DNA from: JBDTSW01 sp963807385
GTDB lineage: Bacteria > Actinomycetota > Thermoleophilia > Solirubrobacterales > 70-9
NCBI GenBank assembly: GCA_963807385.1
Contig: CAWEBQ010000002.1
Location: 1,346,114 to 1,410,113 of the forward strand
Reading direction: 5' to 3'
DNA: 64,000 nucleotides
This document shows positions 23,072-41,461 of the stretch, piece after piece. The position numbers and the translations under genes are program-made. The stretch's first letter is position 1. Each line of letters starts with the position of its first letter. A model generated the notes under the pieces. The model was not told the origin of the DNA and ran no database searches. It worked only from the letters and a program-made list of their open reading frames with translations.

Positions 23072-23922
23072 TAGCGGTTACCTCCCTTGCGCTTGCCGCG
23101 CTTGCGGCCGCGGATGATCAGCGCGCCGGAGGCCTTGCCCTTCTTGCGCGTCCTGTAGCCCAGGGTCGGCTTGCCCCACGGGGTGCGTGGGTGGCCGCCG
23201 GGGGTCTTGTGGGCCTCGCCGCCGCCGTGCGGATGGTCCACCGGGTTCATCGCGACGCCGCGAGTCTGCGGCCGGATCCCCTTGTGGCGGCTGCGGCCGG
23301 CCTTGCCGACGGTGACGTTCTGGTGCTCGGCGTTGGAGAGCGTGCCGATCGTCGCGCGGCAGTCGCCACGGACGAGGCGCATCTCGGAGGAGGGCAGGCG
23401 CACGGTGACCATCGGGTCCTCCTTCGCCACCACCTGGATCGCCGATCCGGCGGCGCGGCCCAGCTTGCCGCCCTGGCCGGGGGTCATCTCGACGTTGTGG
23501 ACGATCGTGCCGGTGGGGATGTTCTTGAGCGGCAGCGCGTTGCCGGGCCGAATGTCCGCATCGGGCCCCGAGGACACCGTCTGGCCGGGGGCTAGGCCCT
23601 GCGGCGCGAGGATGTAGCTCTTGGCGCCGTCGGCGTAGTGCAGGAGGGCGATGTAGGTGGTGCGATTGGGGTCGTACTCGACGGTGGCGACCTTGGCCGG
23701 CACCCCGTCCTTGAGGCGCTTGAAGTCGATCTGGCGGTAGCGGCGCTTGGCCCCGCCGCCGCGATGGCGCGAGGTCACCCGGCCGTGGGCGTTCCGCCCG
23801 CCGCTCGAGTTCTTGCCCTTGGTGAGCTTCTTGTTCGGCTCGTCGCCGGTCAGCTCCTCGCGGAGCTGGTAGGTCGCGAAGCGGCGCCCGGGGCTGGTCG
23901 GCTTTGTCTTTCTTACGGCCAT
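23071..23922 (-). CDS. rplB: 50S ribosomal protein L2
   Basis: Core large-subunit protein close to the peptidyl transferase centre. KNSSGGRNAHGRVTSRHRGGGAKRRYRQIDFKR and the C-terminal GVAMNPVDHPHGGGEAHK (conserved His for peptide-bond support) are diagnostic. 283 residues, slightly longer than typical but with no added domain. rplW is 8 nt upstream. Confidence 0.98.
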   Translation of the reverse strand: MAVRKTKPTSPGRRFATYQLREELTGDEPNKKLTKGKNSSGGRNAHGRVTSRHRGGGAKRRYRQIDFKRLKDGVPAKVATVEYDPNRTTYIALLHYADGAKSYILAPQGLAPGQTVSSGPDADIRPGNALPLKNIPTGTIVHNVEMTPGQGGKLGRAAGSAIQVVAKEDPMVTVRLPSSEMRLVRGDCRATIGTLSNAEHQNVTVGKAGRSRHKGIRPQTRGVAMNPVDHPHGGGEAHKTPGGHPRTPWGKPTLGYRTRKKGKASGALIIRGRKRGKRKGGNR

Positions 23923-23930
23923 CGGCTACC

Positions 23931-24227
23931 TCAGTCCGCTACCGCGGCTCCCTCGAACAGCTCGATCCGGTCGCCCGGGGCGAGCTGGACGATCGCCTTG
24001 CGCCAGCTGCGCGTTCGGCCGCTGTGCATGCCGCGGCGCTTCGGCTTGGAGGGCACTTTCATGGTGCGCACGCCGACGACGCTGACGCCGAAGATCCGCT
24101 CCACGGCCTGCGAGACCTGCGTCTTGTGCGCGCGGTCGTCGATGCGGAACGTGTACTTGCCGTCCGCCATCAGGGCGTAGCTCTTCTCGGAGACGATCGG
24201 CTCGATGATCACCTGGCGGGGGTCCAT
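23931..24227 (-). CDS. rplW: 50S ribosomal protein L23
   Basis: Main docking site for SRP and trigger factor at the tunnel exit. The start at 24227 gives MDPRQVIIEPIVSEKSYALMADGKYTFRIDDRAHK, then IFGVSVVGVRTMKVPSKPKRRG. 98 residues. The TAATG-type overlap with the rplD stop shows coupled translation. A longer open frame upstream is the shadow of rplD. Confidence 0.97.
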   Translation of the reverse strand: MDPRQVIIEPIVSEKSYALMADGKYTFRIDDRAHKTQVSQAVERIFGVSVVGVRTMKVPSKPKRRGMHSGRTRSWRKAIVQLAPGDRIELFEGAAVAD

Positions 24228-24871
24228 TAGCTCTCGCTCCCCTTTCTGGTCACGTCGGCGCTGCGCGCGGCGAGCACCTCGAGGGCGGCCTCCGTGGCGA
24301 CCAGCGATCCGGCCCCCAGCAGGTCGGCGACTCCGACCCCGGCCGCGGGCACGACCGACACGCGCGGGATGTTGCGAAAGCTCTTGAGCACGCCCGTCTC
24401 CTCCGGTCCGACCGCGACGAGCGTCGGCCCCTTGGCGCCCCACTTCGCCAGGGCGGCGGCGGCGGCCTTGGTCGAGGGCTCGGCGTAAGCGTCGGCCTCG
24501 GCCACGGCGATGCTGCCGCGGGCCGCGTGGACGGAGAGCGCGGAGCGCAGGGCGCGCCGGCGGGCCTTGCGGTTGACCTTCACGGTGTAGCTGCGCGGGG
24601 TCGGGCCGAAGGCGGCGCCGCCGCCCCGGCGGTGCGGGACGCCGAGCGCGCCGACGCGGGCACGACCGGTTCCCTTCTGGCGCCACGCCTTGGCGCCGGT
24701 CATCGCGACCTCGCCGCGGCTGAGCGTCGAGGCGGTGCCGCGGCGGCGGGCGTTCATGTCCGCCCGCGCGGCCTCGTGCAGCAGCGACTCGTGGAAGTCC
24801 TCGGTGAAGACCGCGGCGGGAAGGTCGGCCTTGGCTGTCTTGCCCAGCACGGGCGCCTTCAGGTCAGCCAT
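24227..24871 (-). CDS. rplD: 50S ribosomal protein L4
   Basis: Tunnel-constriction protein, and a known S10-operon autoregulator in enterobacteria. SRGEVAMTGAKAWRQKGTGRARVGALGVPHRRGGGAAFGPTPRSY is the conserved tunnel loop, and LAKWGAKGPTLVAVGPEETGVLKSFRNIP belongs to the C-terminal lobe. 214 residues. It overlaps rplC by 8 nt. Confidence 0.97.
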   Translation of the reverse strand: MADLKAPVLGKTAKADLPAAVFTEDFHESLLHEAARADMNARRRGTASTLSRGEVAMTGAKAWRQKGTGRARVGALGVPHRRGGGAAFGPTPRSYTVKVNRKARRRALRSALSVHAARGSIAVAEADAYAEPSTKAAAAALAKWGAKGPTLVAVGPEETGVLKSFRNIPRVSVVPAAGVGVADLLGAGSLVATEAALEVLAARSADVTRKGSES

Positions 24872-25481
24872 CGGTGCGCACCTCCACCGTTCCGCCCTTG
24901 GGGCCGGGGACGCCGCCCCGGACCAACAGCAGGTTGTTCTCGGCGTCGATCTGGACGATCTCCGCCTGGCGCTGGGTTACCCGCGTGCCGCCCATCCGCC
25001 CGGGCATCTTCATGCCCTTGAAGACGCGCGCGGGATCGGCGCTCGCGCCCACCGAGCCGGGGGCGCGGACGTTGTGCGAGCCGTGCGAGACGGGACCGCG
25101 GGAGAAGCCGTGGCGGCGAATCGTGCCCTGGAAGCCCTTGCCGACGCCGGTCCCGGCGACCTTCACGCGCTGGCCGGCCTCGAAGTCGGTCACGGTCACC
25201 TGGTCGCCGACCTGGCGCTCCCCCACCTCGTCGCGAAACTCGACCAGCGTCCGCGAGGGCGGGGCGCCGGCCTTGTTCAGGTGACCGAGCTCGGCCTTGG
25301 TGAGCTTGCGCTCCGCGACCTCGTCGAAGCAGAGCTGGACCGCCTCGTAACCGTCGCGCTCGGCGATCCGCAGCGCCGTGACGGTGCAGGGGCCGGCCTC
25401 GATCACGGTGACGGGCACGCGAGTGCCGTCCTCCTGGAAGACCTGGGTCATCCCGACCTTCTTGCCGATGATCGCGGCCAC
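24864..25481 (-). CDS. rplC: 50S ribosomal protein L3
   Basis: Assembly initiator near the peptidyl transferase centre. MAAIIGKKVGMTQVFQEDGTRVPVTVIEAGPC, GTGVGKGFQGTIRRHGFSRGPVSHGSHNVRAPGSVG and the KMPGRMGGTRVTQRQ loop are diagnostic. 205 residues. rpsJ ends 9 nt upstream. Confidence 0.98.
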   Translation of the reverse strand: MAAIIGKKVGMTQVFQEDGTRVPVTVIEAGPCTVTALRIAERDGYEAVQLCFDEVAERKLTKAELGHLNKAGAPPSRTLVEFRDEVGERQVGDQVTVTDFEAGQRVKVAGTGVGKGFQGTIRRHGFSRGPVSHGSHNVRAPGSVGASADPARVFKGMKMPGRMGGTRVTQRQAEIVQIDAENNLLLVRGGVPGPKGGTVEVRTDG

Positions 25482-25490
25482 AGCACGAAC

Positions 25491-25811
25491 TCAGGTCTTG
25501 ATCTCGATGTCGACGCCCGCGGGCAGCGCGTCCAGGCGCTGGAGGGAGTCGATCGTCTTCGGGGTTGGCTGGAGGATGTCGATCAGGCGCTTGTGGGTGC
25601 GGATCTCGAAGTGCTCGCGGGAGTCCTTGTCCTTGAACGGAGAGCGGATGACGCAGTAGACGTTCTTCTCCGTGGGCAGGGGCACGGGGCCCGACACAGT
25701 GGCGCCGGTGCGGGTGGCCGTTTCGACGATCTCGCGCGCGGCGCGATCGATCGCGTCGTGGTCGTACGCCTTCAGGCGGATTCTGATTCTGGTGGCGGCC
25801 AGTGAGGCCAT
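25491..25811 (-). CDS. rpsJ: 30S ribosomal protein S10 (NusE)
   Basis: Head protein and NusB partner in antitermination. RIRIRLKAYDHDAIDRAAREIVETATRTGATVSGPVPLPTEKNVYCV and HFEIRTHKRLIDILQPTPKTIDSL are diagnostic. 106 residues. It is the first gene of the S10 segment. Upstream lie an 18-bp motif shared with the rpmJ leader and, further up, the tuf terminator. Confidence 0.98.
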   Translation of the reverse strand: MASLAATRIRIRLKAYDHDAIDRAAREIVETATRTGATVSGPVPLPTEKNVYCVIRSPFKDKDSREHFEIRTHKRLIDILQPTPKTIDSLQRLDALPAGVDIEIKT

Positions 25812-25881
25812 TTCGTGCGTCTCTTCTCTTTCGTTCTTCTTGCGCAGCCAAGGCGCTGCCCTAGCGGGAGGGCTGCGCCCT

Positions 25882-25899
25882 GGGTCGTATCCAACACTT
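25882..25899 (-). promoter_or_regulatory. 18-bp motif shared with the rpmJ upstream region; possible S10-operon promoter
   Basis: AAGTGTTGGATACGACCC (minus strand) sits immediately downstream of the tuf terminator and about 70 nt before rpsJ, a fitting place for a promoter. It matches 17 of 18 positions with 11946-11963 upstream of rpmJ. No convincing -35 is seen. Confidence 0.45.
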
Positions 25900-25901
25900 G
25901 G

Positions 25902-25932
25902 AAAAAAGAGGCCGGTCCAATGCGGACCGGCC
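25902..25932 (-). terminator. Intrinsic terminator between tuf and rpsJ
   Basis: On the minus strand GGCCGGTCC-gcatt-GGACCGGCC forms a perfect 9-bp stem with a 5-nt loop, followed by CT and then six Ts. It begins about 12 nt after the tuf stop codon, so it ends the tuf transcript or attenuates read-through into the S10 operon. Confidence 0.88.
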
Positions 25933-25944
25933 CGTTACTGGCCG

Positions 25945-27129
<1,185 letters not shown>

Positions 27130-27236
27130 CTCGCTCCTTCGTTTCTTTCCGTCTGAAAGTTGGTTTAGGTTGTTGGCAGCTTGATCAGGCGCTCACGCGG
27201 GAACCCGCTGAGGGTACGACGCGGGCGAACCCGTGG

Positions 27237-27242
27237 AATATA
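27237..27242 (-). promoter_or_regulatory. Possible -10 (TATATT) in the fusA-tuf gap
   Basis: An A/T-rich TATATT stands alone in the GC-rich 134-nt gap between fusA and tuf. The leader after it contains CGGG-TTCG-CCCG and GCGGG-tt-CCCGC stem-loops before the tuf start. No clear -35 is present, so a separate tuf promoter is only suggested. Confidence 0.3.
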
Positions 27243-27263
27243 GGCAATAGGCGCACGAACTCT

Positions 27264-29381
<2,118 letters not shown>

Positions 29382-29430
29382 TTCTTCGTAAGGTGGGGTG
29401 CTGGTCGGGTCCCGATCCGAGTCGGCGCAT

Positions 29431-29476
29431 AAAAAAGGCCCACGACGGGCCGAGCGCTACCGCTGAACCAGCCCGA
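29431..29476 (-). promoter_or_regulatory. fusA leader: terminator with competing antiterminator
   Basis: The terminator GGCCC-gtcgt-GGGCC plus TTTTTT (29431-29451) lies about 50 nt before the fusA start. Upstream CGGGC (29471-29475) can pair with GCCCG (29446-29450), which would use up the 5' arm of the terminator. These two pairings exclude each other, the hallmark of an attenuator. What would switch it cannot be read from the sequence. Confidence 0.55.
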
Positions 29477-29482
29477 CGACGC

Positions 29483-29488
29483 CTTATA
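29483..29488 (-). promoter_or_regulatory. Candidate -10 (TATAAG) for the fusA leader
   Basis: TATAAG within AATATAAGG on the minus strand, just upstream of the attenuator, is the only A/T-rich hexamer in the divergent gap between fusA and the membrane protein gene at 29574. A matching -35 is weak. Confidence 0.4.
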
Positions 29489-29573
29489 TTGTGCGGCTCT
29501 CCATGGAAAGGATTCCCACCCGCGGCACAGGCGCTACCCAGGCGCGAGCGACGCGTGACTATAGCAGAGGGTC

Positions 29574-30542
29574 ATGGGCACTCTTGGGGGCGGAATGGGC
29601 CTGAGGCGACCTCGCCGGAAGGCCTCGAAACGGGCTGCCGAGCCGACCTCGGAGGGTCGCTCGGAGGCCACCGAAGAGCCGCAGCGCAACCCCCAGGGGC
29701 GGGGCGCCGAGGAGGCCCGGGAGGAGCGCTCCCGGCGTCGCGGGGAGGCTCGCGCGCGGGCGGGTGAGCGGTCTCGCCAGGCGCGCCACGGCGCCCGCAA
29801 GGCGGGTACCGCCCTGAAGACGGGCGGCGTGGAGGTCCTTGCGATCGCTCGCGAGATGGTCGCGATCCCGGCCGGCTACGCCCTCCGGCTCGCCGAGTGG
29901 CTCGGCCTGGGGATCCTGGCGATCCTGCGCTGGCTGTGGCCGATCGCGCTCGCGGCGCTTCGCCTCGCCCGCCGGGGGCTCGAGATCGCGGCGCGCGAGG
30001 TCACCCCGGCGCGAGCGCTCGCGGCCGTGACGCTCGCCGCGGCCGTGCTGCTGGCCGCCTCGCAGTTCCTCGACTATCGCGACGTTCGCGCCGGGGTACC
30101 CGCCTACGCGGACGTCGAGCAGGTGGCTCCGCCGCCGACGGTGTCCGGGAGCGCGGAGACGGCCGGCTCCGCCCACCTCTACATCCTCCTGCTGGGCGGC
30201 CTCGGCGCCATCGCCATCGTCGTGCTCTCGATGCTGGGCAGGTGGCGCCTGGCCCGCCTGCTGGTCCCGATCGGGCTGGTCTCGGTGGCGATCGCCGTCT
30301 TTATCGACGCCCCGTCGGGCCTCGACGAGGGCGCCACGGCGGTCCAGTTCCAGGGCGCCGAGGCACGCTTGCTGGGGGCCTTCTGGGTCGAGGTGGCCTC
30401 GGCCGCCGTGATCGCGCTGTGCGGGGCGATGCTCGCCATGGCGCTGCGCCCGCAGGGCGCCGGAGGCTCCCGGGCGGCCAAGCCCGCCCGGCGGCGCCGT
30501 GCGCTGCCCGGCAGACGCCGCGTCCAGGGGGCCCCGTCGTGA
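29574..30542 (+). CDS. Multi-pass membrane protein with a basic/acidic N-terminal tail (paralogue of the next gene)
   Basis: I do not recognise a named family. The first ~65 residues are highly charged (Arg/Glu/Ala-rich). Then come about five hydrophobic segments: LGLGILAILRWLWPIALAAL, ALAAVTLAAAVLLAAS, YILLLGGLGAIAIVVLSML, LLVPIGLVSVAIAVFID and VASAAVIALCGAMLAMAL. The last three resemble those of the downstream protein (GVIALLIFLLLDLPDA, GFWLGLLGALGLALCGSALA), so the two genes look like a tandem duplication. 322 residues. TATAGC lies 8 nt before the ATG, a possible leaderless start. It overlaps the next gene by 4 nt and splits the str ribosomal operon. Confidence 0.75.
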   Translation: MGTLGGGMGLRRPRRKASKRAAEPTSEGRSEATEEPQRNPQGRGAEEAREERSRRRGEARARAGERSRQARHGARKAGTALKTGGVEVLAIAREMVAIPAGYALRLAEWLGLGILAILRWLWPIALAALRLARRGLEIAAREVTPARALAAVTLAAAVLLAASQFLDYRDVRAGVPAYADVEQVAPPPTVSGSAETAGSAHLYILLLGGLGAIAIVVLSMLGRWRLARLLVPIGLVSVAIAVFIDAPSGLDEGATAVQFQGAEARLLGAFWVEVASAAVIALCGAMLAMALRPQGAGGSRAAKPARRRRALPGRRRVQGAPS

Positions 30543-31147
30543 CCGAGGACCCGTCGGCGTCACGGATCCGGATGGAGCGACTGCTGCCGTTCGCCTGCGT
30601 CGCCGCGGCCGCGGTGCTGTTCGCCTCGGAGCTCATGATCACCTTCGAGTTCATCCCTCCCGGCGGCGAGGCGCTCGCGGAACAGTCCGCCGGCGATCGC
30701 CACAGCTACGCGCAGATCGTGCTGGCCGTGGCCGCGGTGGTCGCGATGCTGGTCGCGATCGCCGCAGGCTCCAAGCCGGCCGCAATGGCCGTCGCCGCCT
30801 GCGGCGTCATCGCCCTCTTGATCTTCCTCCTGCTCGACCTGCCGGACGCCAACAACCTCGGCACCCTCGACGACCCGCGGCAGTCGTTCTTCGAGGCCGA
30901 GGCCGTGCCTCAGGCGGGCTTCTGGCTGGGGCTCCTCGGGGCGCTCGGCCTCGCCCTGTGCGGCTCCGCCCTGGCGACGCTCACGCCGGAGCAGCTGAGC
31001 GCCCTCGGCCCGGGCGGCGGTCGCAAGCCCAAGCAGCGGAGCGCCAAGCCGCGGGAGCCGGGCCGCAAGCCGGAGGCGACCGAGGCCACGGCGCCGACGG
31101 ATCCGGCGACCGAGACGCCGGCCAAGGCGCACGCGACGGACACGTAG
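30539..31147 (+). CDS. Four-helix membrane protein, paralogue of the preceding gene
   Basis: The GTG start at 30539 overlaps the previous stop (GTGA), so the pair is coupled. Four hydrophobic segments are visible (LLPFACVAAAAVLFASELMI, YAQIVLAVAAVVAMLVAIAAG, AAMAVAACGVIALLIFLLLDL, GFWLGLLGALGLALCGSALA), then a Lys/Arg/Pro/Thr-rich cytoplasmic tail. The helix 3-4 region aligns by eye with the C-terminal part of the upstream protein, including a loop with FxxAEA...GFW. 202 residues. Function unknown. It converges on rpsG. Confidence 0.75.
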   Translation: MTEDPSASRIRMERLLPFACVAAAAVLFASELMITFEFIPPGGEALAEQSAGDRHSYAQIVLAVAAVVAMLVAIAAGSKPAAMAVAACGVIALLIFLLLDLPDANNLGTLDDPRQSFFEAEAVPQAGFWLGLLGALGLALCGSALATLTPEQLSALGPGGGRKPKQRSAKPREPGRKPEATEATAPTDPATETPAKAHATDT

Positions 31148-31175
31148 CTCCCGCGGGCCTTGCGCCCTGAGGGCG

Positions 31176-31646
31176 CTACCAGCGGTAGTGGGCGAAGGCC
31201 TTGTTGGCCTGGGCCATACGGTAAATGTCGTCCTTGCGCTTCCAGGCGTTGCCCTGCTGCTGGGTCGCGTCCATGATCTCGTTCGCGAGGCGCTGGGCCA
31301 TCGACTTCTCGCGGCGGCCGCGGGCGAACTGGACGAGCCAGCGCACGGCGAGCGTGCGAGCGCGGCGAGGGACGACCTCGACGGGGACCTGGTAGGTCGC
31401 GCCGCCGACGCGGCGGGAGCGGACCTCGAGGACGGGGGTGAGCTCCTTGACCGCGTCGTCGAGAACCTCGACGGGCGGGCGGGAGGTGCGCTCGCCGACG
31501 ATGGCGAGGGCGTCGTAGACGATCTGCTCGGCGCGCGACTTCTTGCCGCCCTGCATCACCTTGTTGATCAGCTGCTGGACCAGGCGGCTGCGGTGCTGGG
31601 TGTCCGGCTCGACCGGCCGGATGGATGCGCGTGCTCGGCGGGGCAT
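31176..31646 (-). CDS. rpsG: 30S ribosomal protein S7
   Basis: Head assembly initiator that touches E-site tRNA and represses str mRNA in some bacteria. MPRRARASIRPVEPDTQHRSRLVQQLINKVMQGGKKSRAEQIVYDAL and the GGATYQVPVEVVPRRARTLAVRWLVQFARGR block are diagnostic. 156 residues. rpsL lies 6 nt upstream. Confidence 0.98.
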   Translation of the reverse strand: MPRRARASIRPVEPDTQHRSRLVQQLINKVMQGGKKSRAEQIVYDALAIVGERTSRPPVEVLDDAVKELTPVLEVRSRRVGGATYQVPVEVVPRRARTLAVRWLVQFARGRREKSMAQRLANEIMDATQQQGNAWKRKDDIYRMAQANKAFAHYRW

Positions 31647-31652
31647 CGGGCG

Positions 31653-32045
31653 TTACTTCTTCACGCCGTAGAGGGAGCGGCCCTGCTTGCGGTCCGAGAC
31701 GCCGGCGGCGTCGAGCGTGCCGCGGACGACCTTGTAGCGGACGCCCGGCAGGTCCTTCACGCGGCCGCCTCGAACGAGGACGACCGAGTGCTCCTGAAGG
31801 TTGTGGCCCTCGCCGGGGATGTAGGTGGTGACCTCCATCCCGTTCGTGAGCCGGACCCTGGCGATCTTGCGCAGCGCCGAGTTCGGCTTCTTGGGGGTGA
31901 CGGTCGCGACGCGGGTGCAGACGCCGCGACGCTGGGGCGCGGAGACGCGGGCCTTCCGCCCCTGGCCGGACTTGAGGCCGGGGGTCGTGACCTTCTTCTT
32001 CTGGGGCTTGCGCCCCTTCCTTACAAGCTGATTCGTGCTCGGCAC
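31653..32045 (-). CDS. rpsL: 30S ribosomal protein S12
   Basis: Decoding-centre protein; streptomycin-resistance site. The GTG at 32045 gives MPSTNQLVRKGRKPQ, matching the normal S12 start, so longer in-frame starts are rejected. KKPNSALRKIARVRLTNGMEVTTYIPGEGHNLQEHS contains the conserved Lys and Pro loops. 130 residues. TACCAT lies 8 nt before the start and there is no Shine-Dalgarno, suggesting a leaderless mRNA. Confidence 0.97.
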   Translation of the reverse strand: MPSTNQLVRKGRKPQKKKVTTPGLKSGQGRKARVSAPQRRGVCTRVATVTPKKPNSALRKIARVRLTNGMEVTTYIPGEGHNLQEHSVVLVRGGRVKDLPGVRYKVVRGTLDAAGVSDRKQGRSLYGVKK

Positions 32046-32053
32046 AGCGGGGC

Positions 32054-32081
32054 ATGGTAGCGGGACACCCATCGCTAGGCT
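32054..32081. promoter_or_regulatory. Divergent leaderless-type promoter pair (rpsL / HAD-like gene)
   Basis: On the minus strand TACCAT (32054-32059) lies 8 nt before the rpsL GTG. On the plus strand TAGGCT (32076-32081) lies 7 nt before the GTG at 32089. Neither gene has a Shine-Dalgarno. Both hexamers fit TANNNT -10 elements that would place transcription starts at or next to the start codons. Confidence 0.5.
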
Positions 32082-32088
32082 GACCTCC

Positions 32089-32577
32089 GTGCCTGAGTCC
32101 AAGCCGATCCTCGCCCTCGACGTCGACGGAGTCATAAGCCTCTTCGGCTTCAACGGCCCGCTCGACGAGGTTCCCGGCCGCTTTCACCTCATCGACGGCG
32201 TCGCGCACTGCATCCCCGACGAGACCGGCCCCCGCATCCTACGCCTCGCCGAGCATTACGAGCTGTGCTGGGCCACCGGCTGGGAGGAGCGCGCCAACGA
32301 CCGGCTGCCGCTCATCCTCGGGCTGCCCAGCGAGCTGCCGGTCTTGACCTTCGGCGGCCAGGCCGAGTTCGGCACCGCCCACTGGAAGCTCGACGCGCTC
32401 GCGGAGCACTCGGGCGAGCGGCCGCTGGCATGGGTGGACGACTCGATGGACGCAAGCTGCCACGCCTGGGCCGCCGAGCGGTCCGCGCCGACCCTGCTGG
32501 TCCCGTGCGAGCCCGACATCGGACTCACCGACGCGCAGGTGGAGACGATGATCGCCTGGGCCGCCGAGCACGGCTAG
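32089..32577 (+). CDS. HAD-superfamily-like hydrolase (162 aa)
   Basis: The first motif LALDVDGVISLF is a DxDG(V/T) HAD motif I with the nucleophile Asp near residue 10. Later PLAWVDDSMDASC has the Asp-Asp pair of motif IV. Between them lies a small helical part with CWATGWEERAND, resembling the Ser/Thr motif II region. It is short (162 residues), without a cap domain. This family of secreted-looking or housekeeping HAD-like proteins is common in actinobacteria. Substrate unknown. The start is the GTG at 32089 with a TAGGCT element 7 nt upstream. Confidence 0.75.
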   Translation: MPESKPILALDVDGVISLFGFNGPLDEVPGRFHLIDGVAHCIPDETGPRILRLAEHYELCWATGWEERANDRLPLILGLPSELPVLTFGGQAEFGTAHWKLDALAEHSGERPLAWVDDSMDASCHAWAAERSAPTLLVPCEPDIGLTDAQVETMIAWAAEHG

Positions 32578-32611
32578 CCGCCGGGCCGCCGACGGGGATT
32601 ACACTCGCCGC

Positions 32612-32920
32612 GTGGAGGGCTTCCTACCCATCCTCTTTCTGGGCGTCGTCCTGAAGATCCCGGTGGCGCTTTTGCTCTACCTCGTGTGGTGGGCGTTCCG
32701 CCAGCAGCCCGCGCCCGAGGAGGCGCCCGGCGGCAGCGCCGACGACCACGAGTTCCGCCGCTTCGGGCCCGAGCCGCGGCAGCCGCGGGGCCCGCGCCGA
32801 GGCCCCCACGCCCCGGACGCACAGCCGCTCCCGCACTGCCCTCCGGCCGGGCGCAAGCGCCTCACGCCCGTGCCGACACGCGCCGGCTCACGCGGCCGTG
32901 GGGTCGCGGAGCGCGTCTAG
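32612..32920 (+). CDS. Single-pass small membrane protein, proline/arginine-rich tail
   Basis: GTG start, then a membrane helix at the N-terminus (FLPILFLGVVLKIPVALLLYLVWWAF), followed by a Pro/Arg/Gly-rich soluble tail (102 residues total). TACACT sits 6 nt before the GTG and there is no Shine-Dalgarno. The 3' end overlaps the opposite-strand DUF559 gene by 33 nt. The tail composition changes little from random GC-rich reading, so the true end may be uncertain. No family recognised. Confidence 0.55.
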   Translation: MEGFLPILFLGVVLKIPVALLLYLVWWAFRQQPAPEEAPGGSADDHEFRRFGPEPRQPRGPRRGPHAPDAQPLPHCPPAGRKRLTPVPTRAGSRGRGVAERV

Positions 32921-33603
32921 GGCCGCAGCCAGAGCCTCCGCCGTCGCCCCGGGATGCTCGAGGACCCGCTTCGCGGTGAACCGGCGTATCCCGATTCCTG
33001 CTCGCTGCAGGCGCTCCGTCCGTTCGTGGTCGTTCTCGAAGGCCTCGCTGGAGTGGTGATGCGCGTAGCCGTCGATCTCCACCCCGAGGTTGTGTGCGGG
33101 CCAGTAGGCGTCGACCGTCAGACCCGCCACGACCACGTTCGTCTGTCCGAGCGGCAGGCCGGCTGCCCGCACGAGCTCGTAGAGCGCCCGCTCCGCGTGG
33201 GAGCGGAGCTCGGGCGGTTCGTCCCCGAGTTCGGCCAGCAGGCGGCGAAGCGCGCTCACCCCCTTGCGCCCCTGGCTTCGAGCCGTCAGGGAGTCCAACT
33301 CACGCCGGTCGAACACCTGCATGCGGATGGTGGCGCCGCCGTAGCGCAGGAGCCCAAGGTGGGCGGCCGCCGTCAGGTGGCTGAGCACGGCGCCCTTACC
33401 GCAGGCCAGGACGGCGGCCATGCGGCGGCCGCTGACGGTCAGGTTGGCGTGGCCGACCGCATAGACGCCGCGGTAGAGGCGGACGAGCCGCCCCTCCCCC
33501 GCCCAGCGGCCGACCGTCGCCGCGCTCAGCCCAGGGCGAGCAACTGCTCCCGAGCAACCACCCCAAACTGCCCCGTCGCCAGCCTCGCGAGCCGAGCAAA
33601 CAC
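32888..33603 (-). pseudogene. AbiEi-like winged-helix / DUF559 endonuclease-fold protein, frameshifted near the N-terminus
   Basis: The C-terminal half (GVEIDGYAHHHSSEAFENDHERTERLQRAGIGIRRFTAKRVLEHP) matches the DUF559/Vsr-like nuclease-fold domain, and the middle (GRLVRLYRGVYAVGHANL...AVLSHLTAAAHLGLLRYG) matches the AbiEi N-terminal winged helix. The canonical start VFARLATGQFGVVAREQLLALG-type sequence is readable from the GTG at 33603, but in a different frame. The two frames join at about 33528-33531 if one base is added (LALG to LSAATVGRW). So there is an apparent 1-nt deletion. A TTG-started frame at 33607 stays open but gives an unnatural N-terminus. Confidence 0.7.
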
Positions 33604-33683
33604 GCAACTACCCCCACCGCGTGCCCGTATCTGGGCGGAGATTGGGGGTGGGTTCCCTCATTCCCCCAGGATGGCGACGCGGA

Positions 33684-33700
33684 GCGCGCCAATGGCGCGC
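33684..33700 (-). terminator. Hairpin downstream of rpoC
   Basis: GCGCGCC-att-GGCGCGC (7-bp perfect stem, 3-nt loop) lies about 50 nt after the rpoC stop. There is no U-run, so termination may be Rho-assisted. A larger weak pairing (CCCCCA/TGGGGG) is also present nearby. Confidence 0.4.
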
Positions 33701-33750
33701 AGTATGTGGCGACCCGGCGCCGAACCGAGTCGTGAACCGTTACGCCGGAG

Positions 33751-41369
<7,619 letters not shown>

Positions 41370-41461
41370 CTGGGCGACTCCTCAGGTGGTCGAAAGAACA
41401 GGAAAACGAACCTCCGCGCGAGAGATTCGGGCAAGATTCGGCGAACGACGCGCGACCCAGC

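Noticed and set aside
29452..29480. tRNA-like D-arm (GGTTCAGCGGTAGCGC) in the fusA leader
   Set aside because: No acceptor stem, anticodon arm or T-arm follows; the terminator begins directly after it.
32035..32088. Upstream ATG start for the HAD-like gene
   Set aside because: Would run through the divergent promoter and the rpsL start; the HAD motif begins a few residues after the GTG at 32089.
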